Assembly (NCBI RefSeq): GCF_003432035.1
Contig: NZ_QOHO01000012.1
Location: 62,001-126,000 of the forward strand
From: Lacrimispora amygdalina
Lineage (GTDB): Bacteria; Bacillota; Clostridia; Lachnospirales; Lachnospiraceae
Reading direction: 5' to 3'
Length of the DNA stretch: 64,000 nt
Made by a program: the position numbers and the translations under genes. The notes below the pieces were generated by a model, which worked only from the letters and a program-made list of their open reading frames with translations, did not search any database and was not told the origin of the DNA. This document shows, in pieces, positions 53,766 to 61,678 of the stretch; position 1 is the stretch's first letter, and each line of letters begins with the position of its first letter.

Positions 53766-55016
53766 ATGGAGATGAAAACAAACAGTGTGGAAGTTATAAT
53801 CAGGCAGATGCCAAAATCTCAGAAGACAGAAGATACATCAATAAATGATTCTTCCGGTTTTAAGAAAATGATGAGAGAGAAAGATTTAAAGAAAGACACT
53901 GGAAGCAAAGACAAGAAGGATTTGAATAAGGATCTTGAAACTGCAGCTTCAAACGCAGGGGTACCTCAGGCGCAGCAGGATGGAATAACCCGTGAAACGT
54001 TTGATGCTCCTGATCAGCAGAAAAAAGATGCGCTGATTGCAGGCCTGGAATCTTTAAAAGGTCAGATGCCGGTTTCCTTAGATTCAAAGGAAGAATCCGG
54101 GGATACGAAATCTATGGATTCATTTCAGCTGCTTAAGGAATTTCGCCTTAAGAACTGGAATCCGAAGGATGACAGTACTTTGATTCAGGAAAAGGAAGAC
54201 TTCAATGCATTAAACAGTCTGATGCCAAAAAAGATGGTGCCGGATTCCCAAATCGGACTGGTGGAACAGGATAAAAATGCTGCTCCGTTAAAAGTTGGAG
54301 AAAAGGAAGAAGTAAAGGGACCTGGAGAAGCTCTTTTAAAAATGAGCGGACTGGAAAAATCTGTGTCAGAGAAGGTTATTACAGAGTATGGCCCCGGTGT
54401 GACAGAGAAAAAACTGGCGCAGGCTGATGGACCAGGATATCGGTTGAAAACAGATGAAAAGAATCGTCTGGATGACGAAGATGCCGCACAGGATAAGTTT
54501 CCTGGTATGTTTCAGGAAAAGCTTATTGCACCGAGGCAAATGTCTGAATTAAGTACCCACAAAGCTGAAACAGCTGCCACTGCCTTACCGGTTCAGAATC
54601 TGGAAGAATTGAATGCAAAGCTTTCAGAAAAAATTATATCACAGATTGAAACAGGCAGAAAGAGTCTGGAAGTGCAGCTGGAACCTCATAACCTGGGAAA
54701 GATTCTTATCAAAGTAGCCTACGAGAAAGATCAGGTGAGTGTATCTGTTGTCTGTACGGAAAGCAAGACCTTAAAGATGCTGTCCCAGTCGGCCGGAGAA
54801 TTAGGAAGTATCCTGGAAAACAACTTAGAACGTCCGATTCATGTGATTGTAGACAAACAGCAGCCGGATTACTTAAATAATAACCAGGAACATCAGGGCA
54901 ATGGGAGAGAACAGCAGGAACACAGGCAGAATCATTCCGAAAATTTTGGTGAAGATTTTGTACAGAAACTGAGACTTGGTATATCAGACATGGATTCTGA
55001 TGAGATCAGTGAGTAA
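53766..55016 (+). CDS. fliK: Flagellar hook-length control protein FliK
   Basis: The protein (416 residues) has a long, charged, low-complexity N-terminal region (1-270), thought to act as the ruler. The conserved C-terminal hook-length domain (about 285-375) is seen as EELNAKLSEKIISQIETGRKSLEVQLEPHNLGKILIKVAYEKDQVSVSVVC in outline. A Gln/His/Asn-rich tail follows. FliK switches export from hook to filament substrates when the hook is complete. The start at 53766 follows AAAGGAGG; the upstream ATG at 53730 precedes that site and is rejected. Confidence 0.88.
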   Translation: MEMKTNSVEVIIRQMPKSQKTEDTSINDSSGFKKMMREKDLKKDTGSKDKKDLNKDLETAASNAGVPQAQQDGITRETFDAPDQQKKDALIAGLESLKGQMPVSLDSKEESGDTKSMDSFQLLKEFRLKNWNPKDDSTLIQEKEDFNALNSLMPKKMVPDSQIGLVEQDKNAAPLKVGEKEEVKGPGEALLKMSGLEKSVSEKVITEYGPGVTEKKLAQADGPGYRLKTDEKNRLDDEDAAQDKFPGMFQEKLIAPRQMSELSTHKAETAATALPVQNLEELNAKLSEKIISQIETGRKSLEVQLEPHNLGKILIKVAYEKDQVSVSVVCTESKTLKMLSQSAGELGSILENNLERPIHVIVDKQQPDYLNNNQEHQGNGREQQEHRQNHSENFGEDFVQKLRLGISDMDSDEISE

Positions 55017-55036
55017 TTTACGATAAGGAGAAAAAA

Positions 55037-55603
55037 ATGGCTAGTACGAATGCAGTAGGCGGCACAGGCAATCTGCTATATAACTCAGCTGCAACAGATA
55101 CCGATTCAAAGGTTAAAGAAAAACAAAACAGTGAATTATCCACAGAAGGTTTTTTTAAACTTTTAGCGGCTCAGCTTCAGAACCAGGATATGTCAAGTCC
55201 AATGGACAACTCTGAGATGATGACCCAGATGACACAGATTGCCATGATGCAGGCAATGGATAACTTCTCCACATCAATGGATGATTTTGCGCAGGTAAAC
55301 ACAATCAATTACGGCACTTCCATGATGGGAAAGTCGGTTTTAGTGGGCGTTCTTGATAAAAACGGTAATGTGGAAAAGCATAACGGAACGGTAACCCGTG
55401 TGGATATTTATAATGGAATACCTACCCTTTATCTTGATGATGACGTGAAGACAGGATATCTGGTGTCTGGAGTAATGTCTGTTTACGAAAAGGGGCATGA
55501 GCCGGTTGATGAAACTAAAACGGATACAAACACTGAGAATACAGAAAACAACGCTGCTGATAGTGCTAACGTGGATTCAACGGATAATAAACAGACGGTA
55601 TAA
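55037..55603 (+). CDS. flgD: Flagellar hook assembly scaffold FlgD
   Basis: This hook cap protein (188 residues) is needed to polymerise FlgE and is lost from the mature hook. The conserved N-terminal motif is seen: GFFKLLAAQLQNQDMSSPMDNSEMMTQMTQIAMMQAMDN in outline (about 37-75). A short beta domain follows (GKSVLVGVLDKNGN, LYLDDDVKTGYLVSG). The tail (165-188) is Asn/Thr-rich and variable. It is in the usual place, between fliK and the hook gene. Confidence 0.92.
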   Translation: MASTNAVGGTGNLLYNSAATDTDSKVKEKQNSELSTEGFFKLLAAQLQNQDMSSPMDNSEMMTQMTQIAMMQAMDNFSTSMDDFAQVNTINYGTSMMGKSVLVGVLDKNGNVEKHNGTVTRVDIYNGIPTLYLDDDVKTGYLVSGVMSVYEKGHEPVDETKTDTNTENTENNAADSANVDSTDNKQTV

Positions 55604-55654
55604 ACAAGCAATATAGCTGAATGGTTTTCAGTATGATATGGTTGGTGATTGAAA

Positions 55655-56026
55655 ATGATAGGAAAAATAAATCAATTTGAAGATGTCCGGCAGCTGAAAC
55701 TTCGCAGTGCGGCAGGGGTAACGGAATGCGGCAACAGCTTCAGTGATGTTCTTAACAGCCGGATTGGAGAAGAAAAGCTTCACTTTTCCAAGCATGCGGC
55801 AGAACGGGCAAATCAGCGGGGGATCGACGTTACACCATCATTTTTAGATGATCTGCAATCTGCTGTGGAAAAAGCTCGTTTAAAAGGCGCGAAAGATGTT
55901 GTTATTATCAGTGAGCGGGGGGCGTTTATTGTGAATGTTCCTAATAACACAGTGGTAACAACCATGTCAGGAAATGAAATGAAAGAGAACATTTTTACCA
56001 ATATTGACAGTGCCGTTTTATTATAG
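55655..56026 (+). CDS. Flagellar operon protein of the TIGR02530/FlgX type
   Basis: This 123-residue protein carries FSKHAAERANQRGIDVTPSFLDDLQSAVEKARLKGAKDVVII in outline, then FIVNVPNNTVVTTM. It is the small conserved protein found between flgD and flgE in Firmicutes (flagellar operon protein, DUF3766-like). Its role is not settled; a part in hook assembly is assumed. The ATG at 55655 is preferred over TTG 55649; the ribosome site (GGTGA) is weak. Confidence 0.82.
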   Translation: MIGKINQFEDVRQLKLRSAAGVTECGNSFSDVLNSRIGEEKLHFSKHAAERANQRGIDVTPSFLDDLQSAVEKARLKGAKDVVIISERGAFIVNVPNNTVVTTMSGNEMKENIFTNIDSAVLL

Positions 56027-56109
56027 CTGGACCATTTATGGGGGCTTAACCTGGATGTCTGACTGACATCAGGAGGCGGCAGTTTCAAAGAGAGAAAGGA
56101 TAAAAAAAT

Positions 56110-57732
56110 ATGGTCAGATCAATGTTCGCTGGTGTTGCAGGACTTAGGGCACATCAGTCAAAGATGGACGTTATCGGTAATAATATTGCAAACGTAAATA
56201 CATGGGGATATAAAGCTGCGAGCATGTCTTTTAAGGATGCTATGTATCAGAACAGCAGTTCCGGATCTGGTGGTAACACCGAAACGGGAGGGATCGGTGC
56301 TGTAAATGCGAACCAAATCGGTTATGGAGTTACTACTGGCGCAATTACTTACGATTATTCAACTGGTAGCATGTCACCTTCTGCTAACGGTTTGGATTGT
56401 ATGATTGATGGAACCGGATTTTTCATTGTTGGTCCCATGCTAAATGGCGGATCCTTGTCATTAGAGAGGGATGATGCAGTAAAGTCAAGCGGTCTTTATT
56501 TATCGCGAGTTGGTAAATTTAAAGTGGATCCCAATGGTTACTTAACAGATGACAGTGGTAGTTACGTATATGGATTCAGTTATGACCAGGACAGCAAGGA
56601 ATATGCAACGGGATCACTGGTTCCATTAAAGTTGCCGAATCAATCGGTGATTAATAAGCTAAAAAATGATAATAACAACAATGCAGTAACTGCAGCTAAG
56701 AAAGCTCTTAGTGATGCACAGGCTGCATACAATAGTCAGAATGCGATTGTGTCAGCAGCAAGACAGGCATATGTAACAGCTCAATCTAATTATCAGGCGA
56801 AATATGATTCCATAGAAAATGCTGCAGGTACCATTAAAGGTATTGGTAATTTAGAGTTAGATTTAGCAGCTAAAGAAACGGCTAAGAATACTGCATATGA
56901 TAATTGGAAGAATGCTACAACAGACCCGAGTAATACCTTAAGAGATACTTATTACGCAAAGCTTAAGGAATATGAACAGGCTGATTATGAATTAATTGAG
57001 CTGAAGGCTCAGCTGATAGCACCTACTGCGGAGAGTACCATCCCAACTCCTGATGATTATTTTACCAATTATCAGGACAAATTAGAAGATTTTCGTGATG
57101 CTGATCCAACTTTACCAGGTTATGCTGGCATAAAGCAAGATTATGAAGATGCAAAAAAAGCAATGGTTGATTTTACAAACAAATTGAGTACATTGGAAGA
57201 TGGTTCTCTTCAAAGTGTTCGCGATGCAGCTAAAATTGCGGTGAGTACAGAAGAGACAAAACTTGAAGCAGCCAAGAATGCTGTAACGAAGGCACAGGCT
57301 AATTTGACCACAGCTCAGACCACTGCAGCATCTTCAAGCAGCAGCACTAGCAGTGGAACATCTACAGACGATGCTCTTGCAGAGTTTGCAAGCTATAAGA
57401 TTCAGACGGATGGAACTATTGTTGGTACTACCGCAAATTCTCAGCCAGTTAATATCGGTAAGATAGCGCTGGGAAGTGTTCAGAACATGGGCGGTCTGGA
57501 AAAAGATTCCGGCTATTATTACACTGTCGGTGCCAGTGCCGGTAATGTAAGCGTATTTGAGGGCGGTGGCTCAGAAGGCCGTATCATGGGCAATTACTTA
57601 GAAATGGCCAAAGTAGACCTCGCCACAGAAATGACAGATATGATTACCACTCAGAGAGGTTTCCAGGCGAACTCCAAAATCATCACTGTAACCGATCAGA
57701 TGCTGGAAGAATTAGTTAATATGAAACGATAA
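56110..57732 (+). CDS. flgE: Flagellar hook protein FlgE with a long helical insert
   Basis: The hook subunit (540 residues) has a standard N terminus (MVRSMFAGVAGLRAHQSKMDVIGNNIANVNTWGYK in outline) and D1 segment (GTGFFIVGPML, SRVGKFKVDPNGYLTDD). It has a standard C terminus (GGSEGRIMGNYLEMAKVDLATEMTDMITTQRGFQANSKII in outline). Between residues about 182 and 410 the expected beta-rich D2 domain is replaced by an Ala/Lys/Gln-rich, predicted helical stretch (AVTAAKKALSDAQAAYNSQN; AAKNAVTKAQANLTTAQTT) ending in a Ser/Thr run. It lies after flgD and flgX, so hook identity is secure. The insert's function is unknown. Confidence 0.9.
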   Translation: MVRSMFAGVAGLRAHQSKMDVIGNNIANVNTWGYKAASMSFKDAMYQNSSSGSGGNTETGGIGAVNANQIGYGVTTGAITYDYSTGSMSPSANGLDCMIDGTGFFIVGPMLNGGSLSLERDDAVKSSGLYLSRVGKFKVDPNGYLTDDSGSYVYGFSYDQDSKEYATGSLVPLKLPNQSVINKLKNDNNNNAVTAAKKALSDAQAAYNSQNAIVSAARQAYVTAQSNYQAKYDSIENAAGTIKGIGNLELDLAAKETAKNTAYDNWKNATTDPSNTLRDTYYAKLKEYEQADYELIELKAQLIAPTAESTIPTPDDYFTNYQDKLEDFRDADPTLPGYAGIKQDYEDAKKAMVDFTNKLSTLEDGSLQSVRDAAKIAVSTEETKLEAAKNAVTKAQANLTTAQTTAASSSSSTSSGTSTDDALAEFASYKIQTDGTIVGTTANSQPVNIGKIALGSVQNMGGLEKDSGYYYTVGASAGNVSVFEGGGSEGRIMGNYLEMAKVDLATEMTDMITTQRGFQANSKIITVTDQMLEELVNMKR

Positions 57733-57747
57733 TTGGTTCCACAACAA

Positions 57748-57778
57748 TCCGGGGAGGTATTAACTCCGCCTCCCCGGA
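57748..57778 (+). other. GC-rich hairpin between flgE and flbD
   Basis: TCCGGGGAGG (57748-57757) pairs perfectly with CCTCCCCGGA (57769-57778). No U run follows (CTTAAGG), so it probably stabilises the 3' end of flgE mRNA or marks a processing point rather than terminating. Confidence 0.6.
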
Positions 57779-57796
57779 CTTAAGGAGAGGTAATAT

Positions 57797-58000
57797 ATGA
57801 TTCGTCTTACAAGACTGAATGATGAGGAATTCATTATAAACTGTGCACAGATTGAGCGGGTGGAATCAATACCGGAATCCAATGTTATCCTGGTAAGCGG
57901 GAAGCATTATGTAGTGAAGGAAAGTGTTGAGGAAATTATAGACCGGGCGATCGATTACAATGCCCGAATCTATGCCCGCGGGAAGAATATGAAAGATTAA
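57797..58000 (+). CDS. flbD: Flagellar FlbD/SwrD-family protein
   Basis: This is a 67-residue protein with the family pattern MIRLTRLNDEEFIINCAQIERVE, then VLVSGKHYVVKESVEEIIDRAI-like text. In Bacillus the homologue SwrD raises motor torque for swarming. GGAGAGG precedes the ATG. It leads the stator genes motA and motB, which fits a stator-related role. Confidence 0.88.
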   Translation: MIRLTRLNDEEFIINCAQIERVESIPESNVILVSGKHYVVKESVEEIIDRAIDYNARIYARGKNMKD

Positions 58001-58033
58001 TCCGGGAAATGCCTGGACAGTTGGAGGTTATTC

Positions 58034-58849
58034 ATGGACATATCGTTGATTGTAGGCTGGGTAGTTGGTATCGCTCTGATAATAAATGGAATTGGCATGG
58101 ATAAGCTGGGAAATTTTATTGACATGCCCAGTGTACTTATTGTAGTTGGTGGTACAATTGCTGCTCTGATAGCAAGTTTTCCGTTTAAAACGTTAGCGCA
58201 GATTCCAAAGCACATTGCAATCATGCTCAATCCCAAGAGATACGATGCTGAAAAAGTAATTGATACTATGGTTGACATGGCAAAGACAGCCAGAAAAAAG
58301 GGATTACTGGTTTTGGAAGAGCAGGCTAATGGCATTAAGGATCCCTTTTTGAAACAGAGCATTATGCTGATCGTGGATGCGATGGATGCGGAAAAAATAA
58401 GAGAAATGTTGGAAAGTGAAGTTTCAGCTATGTCAGAGCGTCATGATCAGGACGTCAGCGTATATGAAAAAGGAAGCTCACTGGCGCCTGCATTTGGTAT
58501 GATTGGAACCCTGGTGGGACTGGTAAACATGCTGAAAGGTATGAATATGGATGGCAACGGATCCAACAGTATAGGAAAGGATATGTCGGTAGCCCTGATC
58601 ACCACTTTCTACGGCAGTGTTTTATCAAACTTGTTATTTGTTCCTATGGCAAAAAAACTCCGGCTTCGGAATGATGAGGAATTATTGTACAAGCAGATTA
58701 TAATCGAAGGGGTTTTGTCGATTCAGGCCGGAGACAATCCGAAATACCTGGAGGAAAAGCTATTATCTTATCTTTCCCAGGCGCAGCAGAACAAGATCCT
58801 GAAGAAACGGTCAGGCGGAGGCGGTTCAGGTAATAATGCAGATTCCTGA
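58034..58849 (+). CDS. motA: Flagellar motor stator protein MotA
   Basis: This membrane protein (271 residues) has four spans (about 2-22, 33-53, 150-172 and 183-205) and a large cytosolic loop, where residues contact FliG. It shows SLAPAFGMIGTLVGLVNML, the conserved third-span motif, and ALITTFYGSVLSNLLFVPMAKKL. MotA with MotB forms the ion channel that drives rotation. GGAGG precedes the start. Confidence 0.93.
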   Translation: MDISLIVGWVVGIALIINGIGMDKLGNFIDMPSVLIVVGGTIAALIASFPFKTLAQIPKHIAIMLNPKRYDAEKVIDTMVDMAKTARKKGLLVLEEQANGIKDPFLKQSIMLIVDAMDAEKIREMLESEVSAMSERHDQDVSVYEKGSSLAPAFGMIGTLVGLVNMLKGMNMDGNGSNSIGKDMSVALITTFYGSVLSNLLFVPMAKKLRLRNDEELLYKQIIIEGVLSIQAGDNPKYLEEKLLSYLSQAQQNKILKKRSGGGGSGNNADS

Positions 58850-58897
58850 TGAGCAGTAAATTTACAGCATTTATTTTAACAGGGAAACAGGTGGTTA

Positions 58898-59686
58898 ATG
58901 ATGAAGAAAAATAAAAAGCCGGAAGAGCTTGGAAGCTGGATGGATACATATGGAGACATGGTTACATTGTTGCTGTGCTTTTTTGTTCTTCTGTATTCAA
59001 TGTCCTCCATTGACCAGTCGAAATGGAAGATTCTGGTGCAGAGTTTTAATCCCAGTGCTGTTGAATCATCGGATCAGATTGTGTTGGATGCCAATGCGAA
59101 AGATGGTGAGGGGGAATTAAAAGGAAATCCACCTGCGGAAGGCGGAGAGAGTACAGATTTTGACGAATTGTATCTGATGCTGAAAAAAATAATTGATGAT
59201 CGGAATATGCAGGATTCTGTCGAAATTACACGTGGAGATGGCTTCACATTTATCTCATTTCGTGATAAAGTATTTTTTGATGGAGACAGTTCTGTGCTCA
59301 GGCAGGAAGGCAAGGATGTCCTCAGTGAGTTTGCAGCTGCCATGGCACAGGCCAATAACAATATTAAGGAAGTTCAGGTGTTGGGACATACCTCACAGGG
59401 TAATCCGGACAGACCAAATAACATACGTAATGACCGTATGTTGTCTGCGCAGCGTTCCGCAGAGGTCATTATCTATCTGCAGAGTCAGAATGCTGTTGCA
59501 CCGGAAAAACTGGTAGGGATGAGTTTTGGACAGTTTCGCCCTATCGCACCGTTTGATACCAATGAAGGACGTGCAAAAAACCGCCGTGTGGAGATCTTAA
59601 TAACTAAAAATGATACCGTTGAAAAGTCCCTGGAAGAGTATTACAATCAGGTGTATCACAATAGTGAGAACAATGCGGGCAATTAA
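58898..59686 (+). CDS. motB: Flagellar motor stator protein MotB
   Basis: The protein (262 residues) has one N-terminal span with the ion-binding Asp in WMDTYGDMVTLLLCFFVLLYSMSS (about 14-37). A plug/linker follows, then a C-terminal OmpA-like peptidoglycan-binding domain (about 115-240; VQVLGHTSQG, LSAQRSAEVIIYL, GRAKNRRVEILI) that anchors the stator. Whether it uses protons or sodium cannot be told with certainty. It is 48 bases after motA. fliL, often next, is not seen. Confidence 0.93.
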   Translation: MMKKNKKPEELGSWMDTYGDMVTLLLCFFVLLYSMSSIDQSKWKILVQSFNPSAVESSDQIVLDANAKDGEGELKGNPPAEGGESTDFDELYLMLKKIIDDRNMQDSVEITRGDGFTFISFRDKVFFDGDSSVLRQEGKDVLSEFAAAMAQANNNIKEVQVLGHTSQGNPDRPNNIRNDRMLSAQRSAEVIIYLQSQNAVAPEKLVGMSFGQFRPIAPFDTNEGRAKNRRVEILITKNDTVEKSLEEYYNQVYHNSENNAGN

Positions 59687-59708
59687 ATAAAAAGCGGGAG
59701 TGAAACAA

Positions 59709-60749
59709 ATGGCTGAAGTATTATCCCAAAGTCAAATCGATGCGCTTTTAAATTCCCTGAGTGGAACCAGCGAGCCTATTGAGGAGATAGAGAAAAAGGA
59801 AAATGAAGTAAAATACCGGAAATATGATTTTTACAGTCCGAAGAAATTTACCAAGGACAGACTGAAAATTTTAAAGAGTATATTCGACAATTATTCCAGA
59901 ATAGCAGGCTCCCAGATCAGCAGTATATTTCGGACTACCAGCGAATTGTCCGTAGTTACCGTTGAGGAACAGAGATATTATGAGTTTGGTAACGCACTTA
60001 GTGATAATGATGTTCTTACTGTAGTCAACGTAACACTGCCCAACAACAGTAAAAATCCTCCGCTTCTTATTAATGCAAGTATGACGCTGATGCTCAATTT
60101 AATTGACCGCATGCTGGGAGGTGTTGGGGCTGATATTAATGTAGATGAATCTTATACATATACAGAGATTGAAATGGCTCTGTATCACAGAGTGATTCAA
60201 TATATAATCGGTGCTTTAAGGGATTCCTGGTCCAGCTATATTAATTTAAATTTCGAACTGACAAGGCTGGAAGAAAATCCAAGTATGTTTCAGGAAATTG
60301 GTGTGGATGAAACCATTGTTATTGTAGTGATAGATGTAGATATGAAGGAGTGCTCAGGAAGACTGAATGTATGCATTCCAGGTTCTCTTCTTATGAATAT
60401 TTTTGACATCATGGACAAGCGCAAACATAGTGCGCTGGGTGAAGAAGCCAACAGCCAGGACAACAGGAGAGAGATTATGCATAGTATTAAATCCTCAGAT
60501 TTACTTGTCAGGGCCCAGCTTGATGATACCTCAATTTCACTTGATGATGTATATAATCTTCATGTTGGAGATGTAATCAATTTGAATACGCCAAAAGATT
60601 CTGATGTAAAGCTTTTTGTAGAAGGCCAGCCATGGTTTAAAGGTCAGCTGGGCGTTCATAAGCGGAATGTAGCTGTTAAAATTGATGATATGGCTGTTAA
60701 AATTGATGAGCAGGCTGAAAATGGAAATTACCAGACCAGTGAAAGCTGA
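59709..60749 (+). CDS. fliM: Flagellar motor switch protein FliM
   Basis: This switch protein (346 residues) has the N-terminal CheY-binding peptide AEVLSQSQIDALLNSL (residues 2-17). A CheC-like middle domain follows (about 40-230; ISSIFRTTSELSVVTVEEQRYYEF, MLNLIDRMLGG). The C-terminal SpoA domain (about 255-330; LVRAQLDDTSISLDDVYNLHVGDVINL) meets FliN/FliY. The ATG at 59709 fits GCGGGAG spacing; a GTG at 59700 is the alternative. A near-repeat VAVKIDD-MAVKIDE ends the SpoA domain. Confidence 0.94.
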   Translation: MAEVLSQSQIDALLNSLSGTSEPIEEIEKKENEVKYRKYDFYSPKKFTKDRLKILKSIFDNYSRIAGSQISSIFRTTSELSVVTVEEQRYYEFGNALSDNDVLTVVNVTLPNNSKNPPLLINASMTLMLNLIDRMLGGVGADINVDESYTYTEIEMALYHRVIQYIIGALRDSWSSYINLNFELTRLEENPSMFQEIGVDETIVIVVIDVDMKECSGRLNVCIPGSLLMNIFDIMDKRKHSALGEEANSQDNRREIMHSIKSSDLLVRAQLDDTSISLDDVYNLHVGDVINLNTPKDSDVKLFVEGQPWFKGQLGVHKRNVAVKIDDMAVKIDEQAENGNYQTSES

Positions 60750-60797
60750 GTCAGGGATTACATAAAGAATTATAGGATAATAAAGGAGATGTAAAAA

Positions 60798-61157
60798 ATG
60801 GCAAAAATATTATTGGTAGATGATGCAGCATTTATGAGAATGATGATTAAGGACACGCTGACAAAGAACGGATATACCGATCTGTATGAAGCAGCTGACG
60901 GAGCTCAGGCTGTTCAGATGTTTACAGAGATAAGCCCTGATCTTATCATCATGGATATTACCATGCCCAATATGGATGGACTGGAAGCGTTAAAAGCGAT
61001 TAAAGCAAAGGATCCCAATGCAGTCGTTGTTATGTGCTCAGCCATGGGACAGGAAAGTATGGTAATTGAAGCTATTAAATCAGGAGCAAAGGATTTTATT
61101 GTTAAGCCATTCAAACCGGACAGAATTTTAAAGACAGTTACTGGTATAATCGGTTAA
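60798..61157 (+). CDS. cheY: Chemotaxis response regulator CheY
   Basis: This single-domain receiver (119 residues) has the acidic pair DD at 8-9, phospho-acceptor Asp53 in IIMDITMPNMDG, Thr/Ser in VVMCSAMGQ, and Lys in FIVKPFKP. Phosphorylated CheY binds FliM (and FliY) to change rotation. It lies between fliM and flgC; in Bacillus cheY follows fliY, so the local order differs. Confidence 0.93.
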   Translation: MAKILLVDDAAFMRMMIKDTLTKNGYTDLYEAADGAQAVQMFTEISPDLIIMDITMPNMDGLEALKAIKAKDPNAVVVMCSAMGQESMVIEAIKSGAKDFIVKPFKPDRILKTVTGIIG

Positions 61158-61181
61158 GCTGATTCATTGAGGAGGGTACAA

Positions 61182-61628
61182 ATGTCGTTTTTAAGTTCGA
61201 TGAATATTAGTGCGTCAGCTATGACTGCTCAGCGTCTCAGACTTGATATTGCATCACAAAATATCGCGAATATCGATACCACCAAAACGGCTTCCGGCGG
61301 CCCATACCGAAGAAGAATGGTGGTCCTTGAAGCGCAGAATGAAAACAATTTCCGCAGAACCTTAATGAATGCAGCAGGAAAAAGCCGCCAGCAGAGCGCA
61401 GGCGGAGTCAGGGTATCACAGATAGTGGAAGATACCAGTCCTTTGAAATCCGTTTACGACCCGGAGCATCCGGATGCAGATGAGAACGGCTATGTTCAGA
61501 TGCCTAATGTGGATCTGATAAAGGAAACAGTAGACAGCATGTCTGCAACCAGGTCCTATGAAGCCAATATAACCGCATTTAATGCCATAAAAATGATGGC
61601 TTCCAAGGCTTTGGAGATTGGGAAATAA
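61182..61628 (+). CDS. flgC: Flagellar basal body rod protein FlgC (displaced in the operon)
   Basis: This rod subunit (148 residues) shows FLSSMNISASAMTAQRLRLDIASQNIANIDTTKT, the FlgC-type N-terminal helix, and a C terminus with VQMPNVDLIKETVDSMSATRSYEANITAFNAIKMMASKALEIG. GGAGGG precedes the ATG at 61182, and the TTG at 61167 lies before that ribosome site and is rejected. It normally lies between flgB and fliE; here it sits 13 kb downstream between cheY and fliY. Confidence 0.93.
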   Translation: MSFLSSMNISASAMTAQRLRLDIASQNIANIDTTKTASGGPYRRRMVVLEAQNENNFRRTLMNAAGKSRQQSAGGVRVSQIVEDTSPLKSVYDPEHPDADENGYVQMPNVDLIKETVDSMSATRSYEANITAFNAIKMMASKALEIGK

Positions 61629-61678
61629 GGTAAAATATGGCATAGAGGGCTAAATGAGTATAAAGGGAGAAAAGTTGT

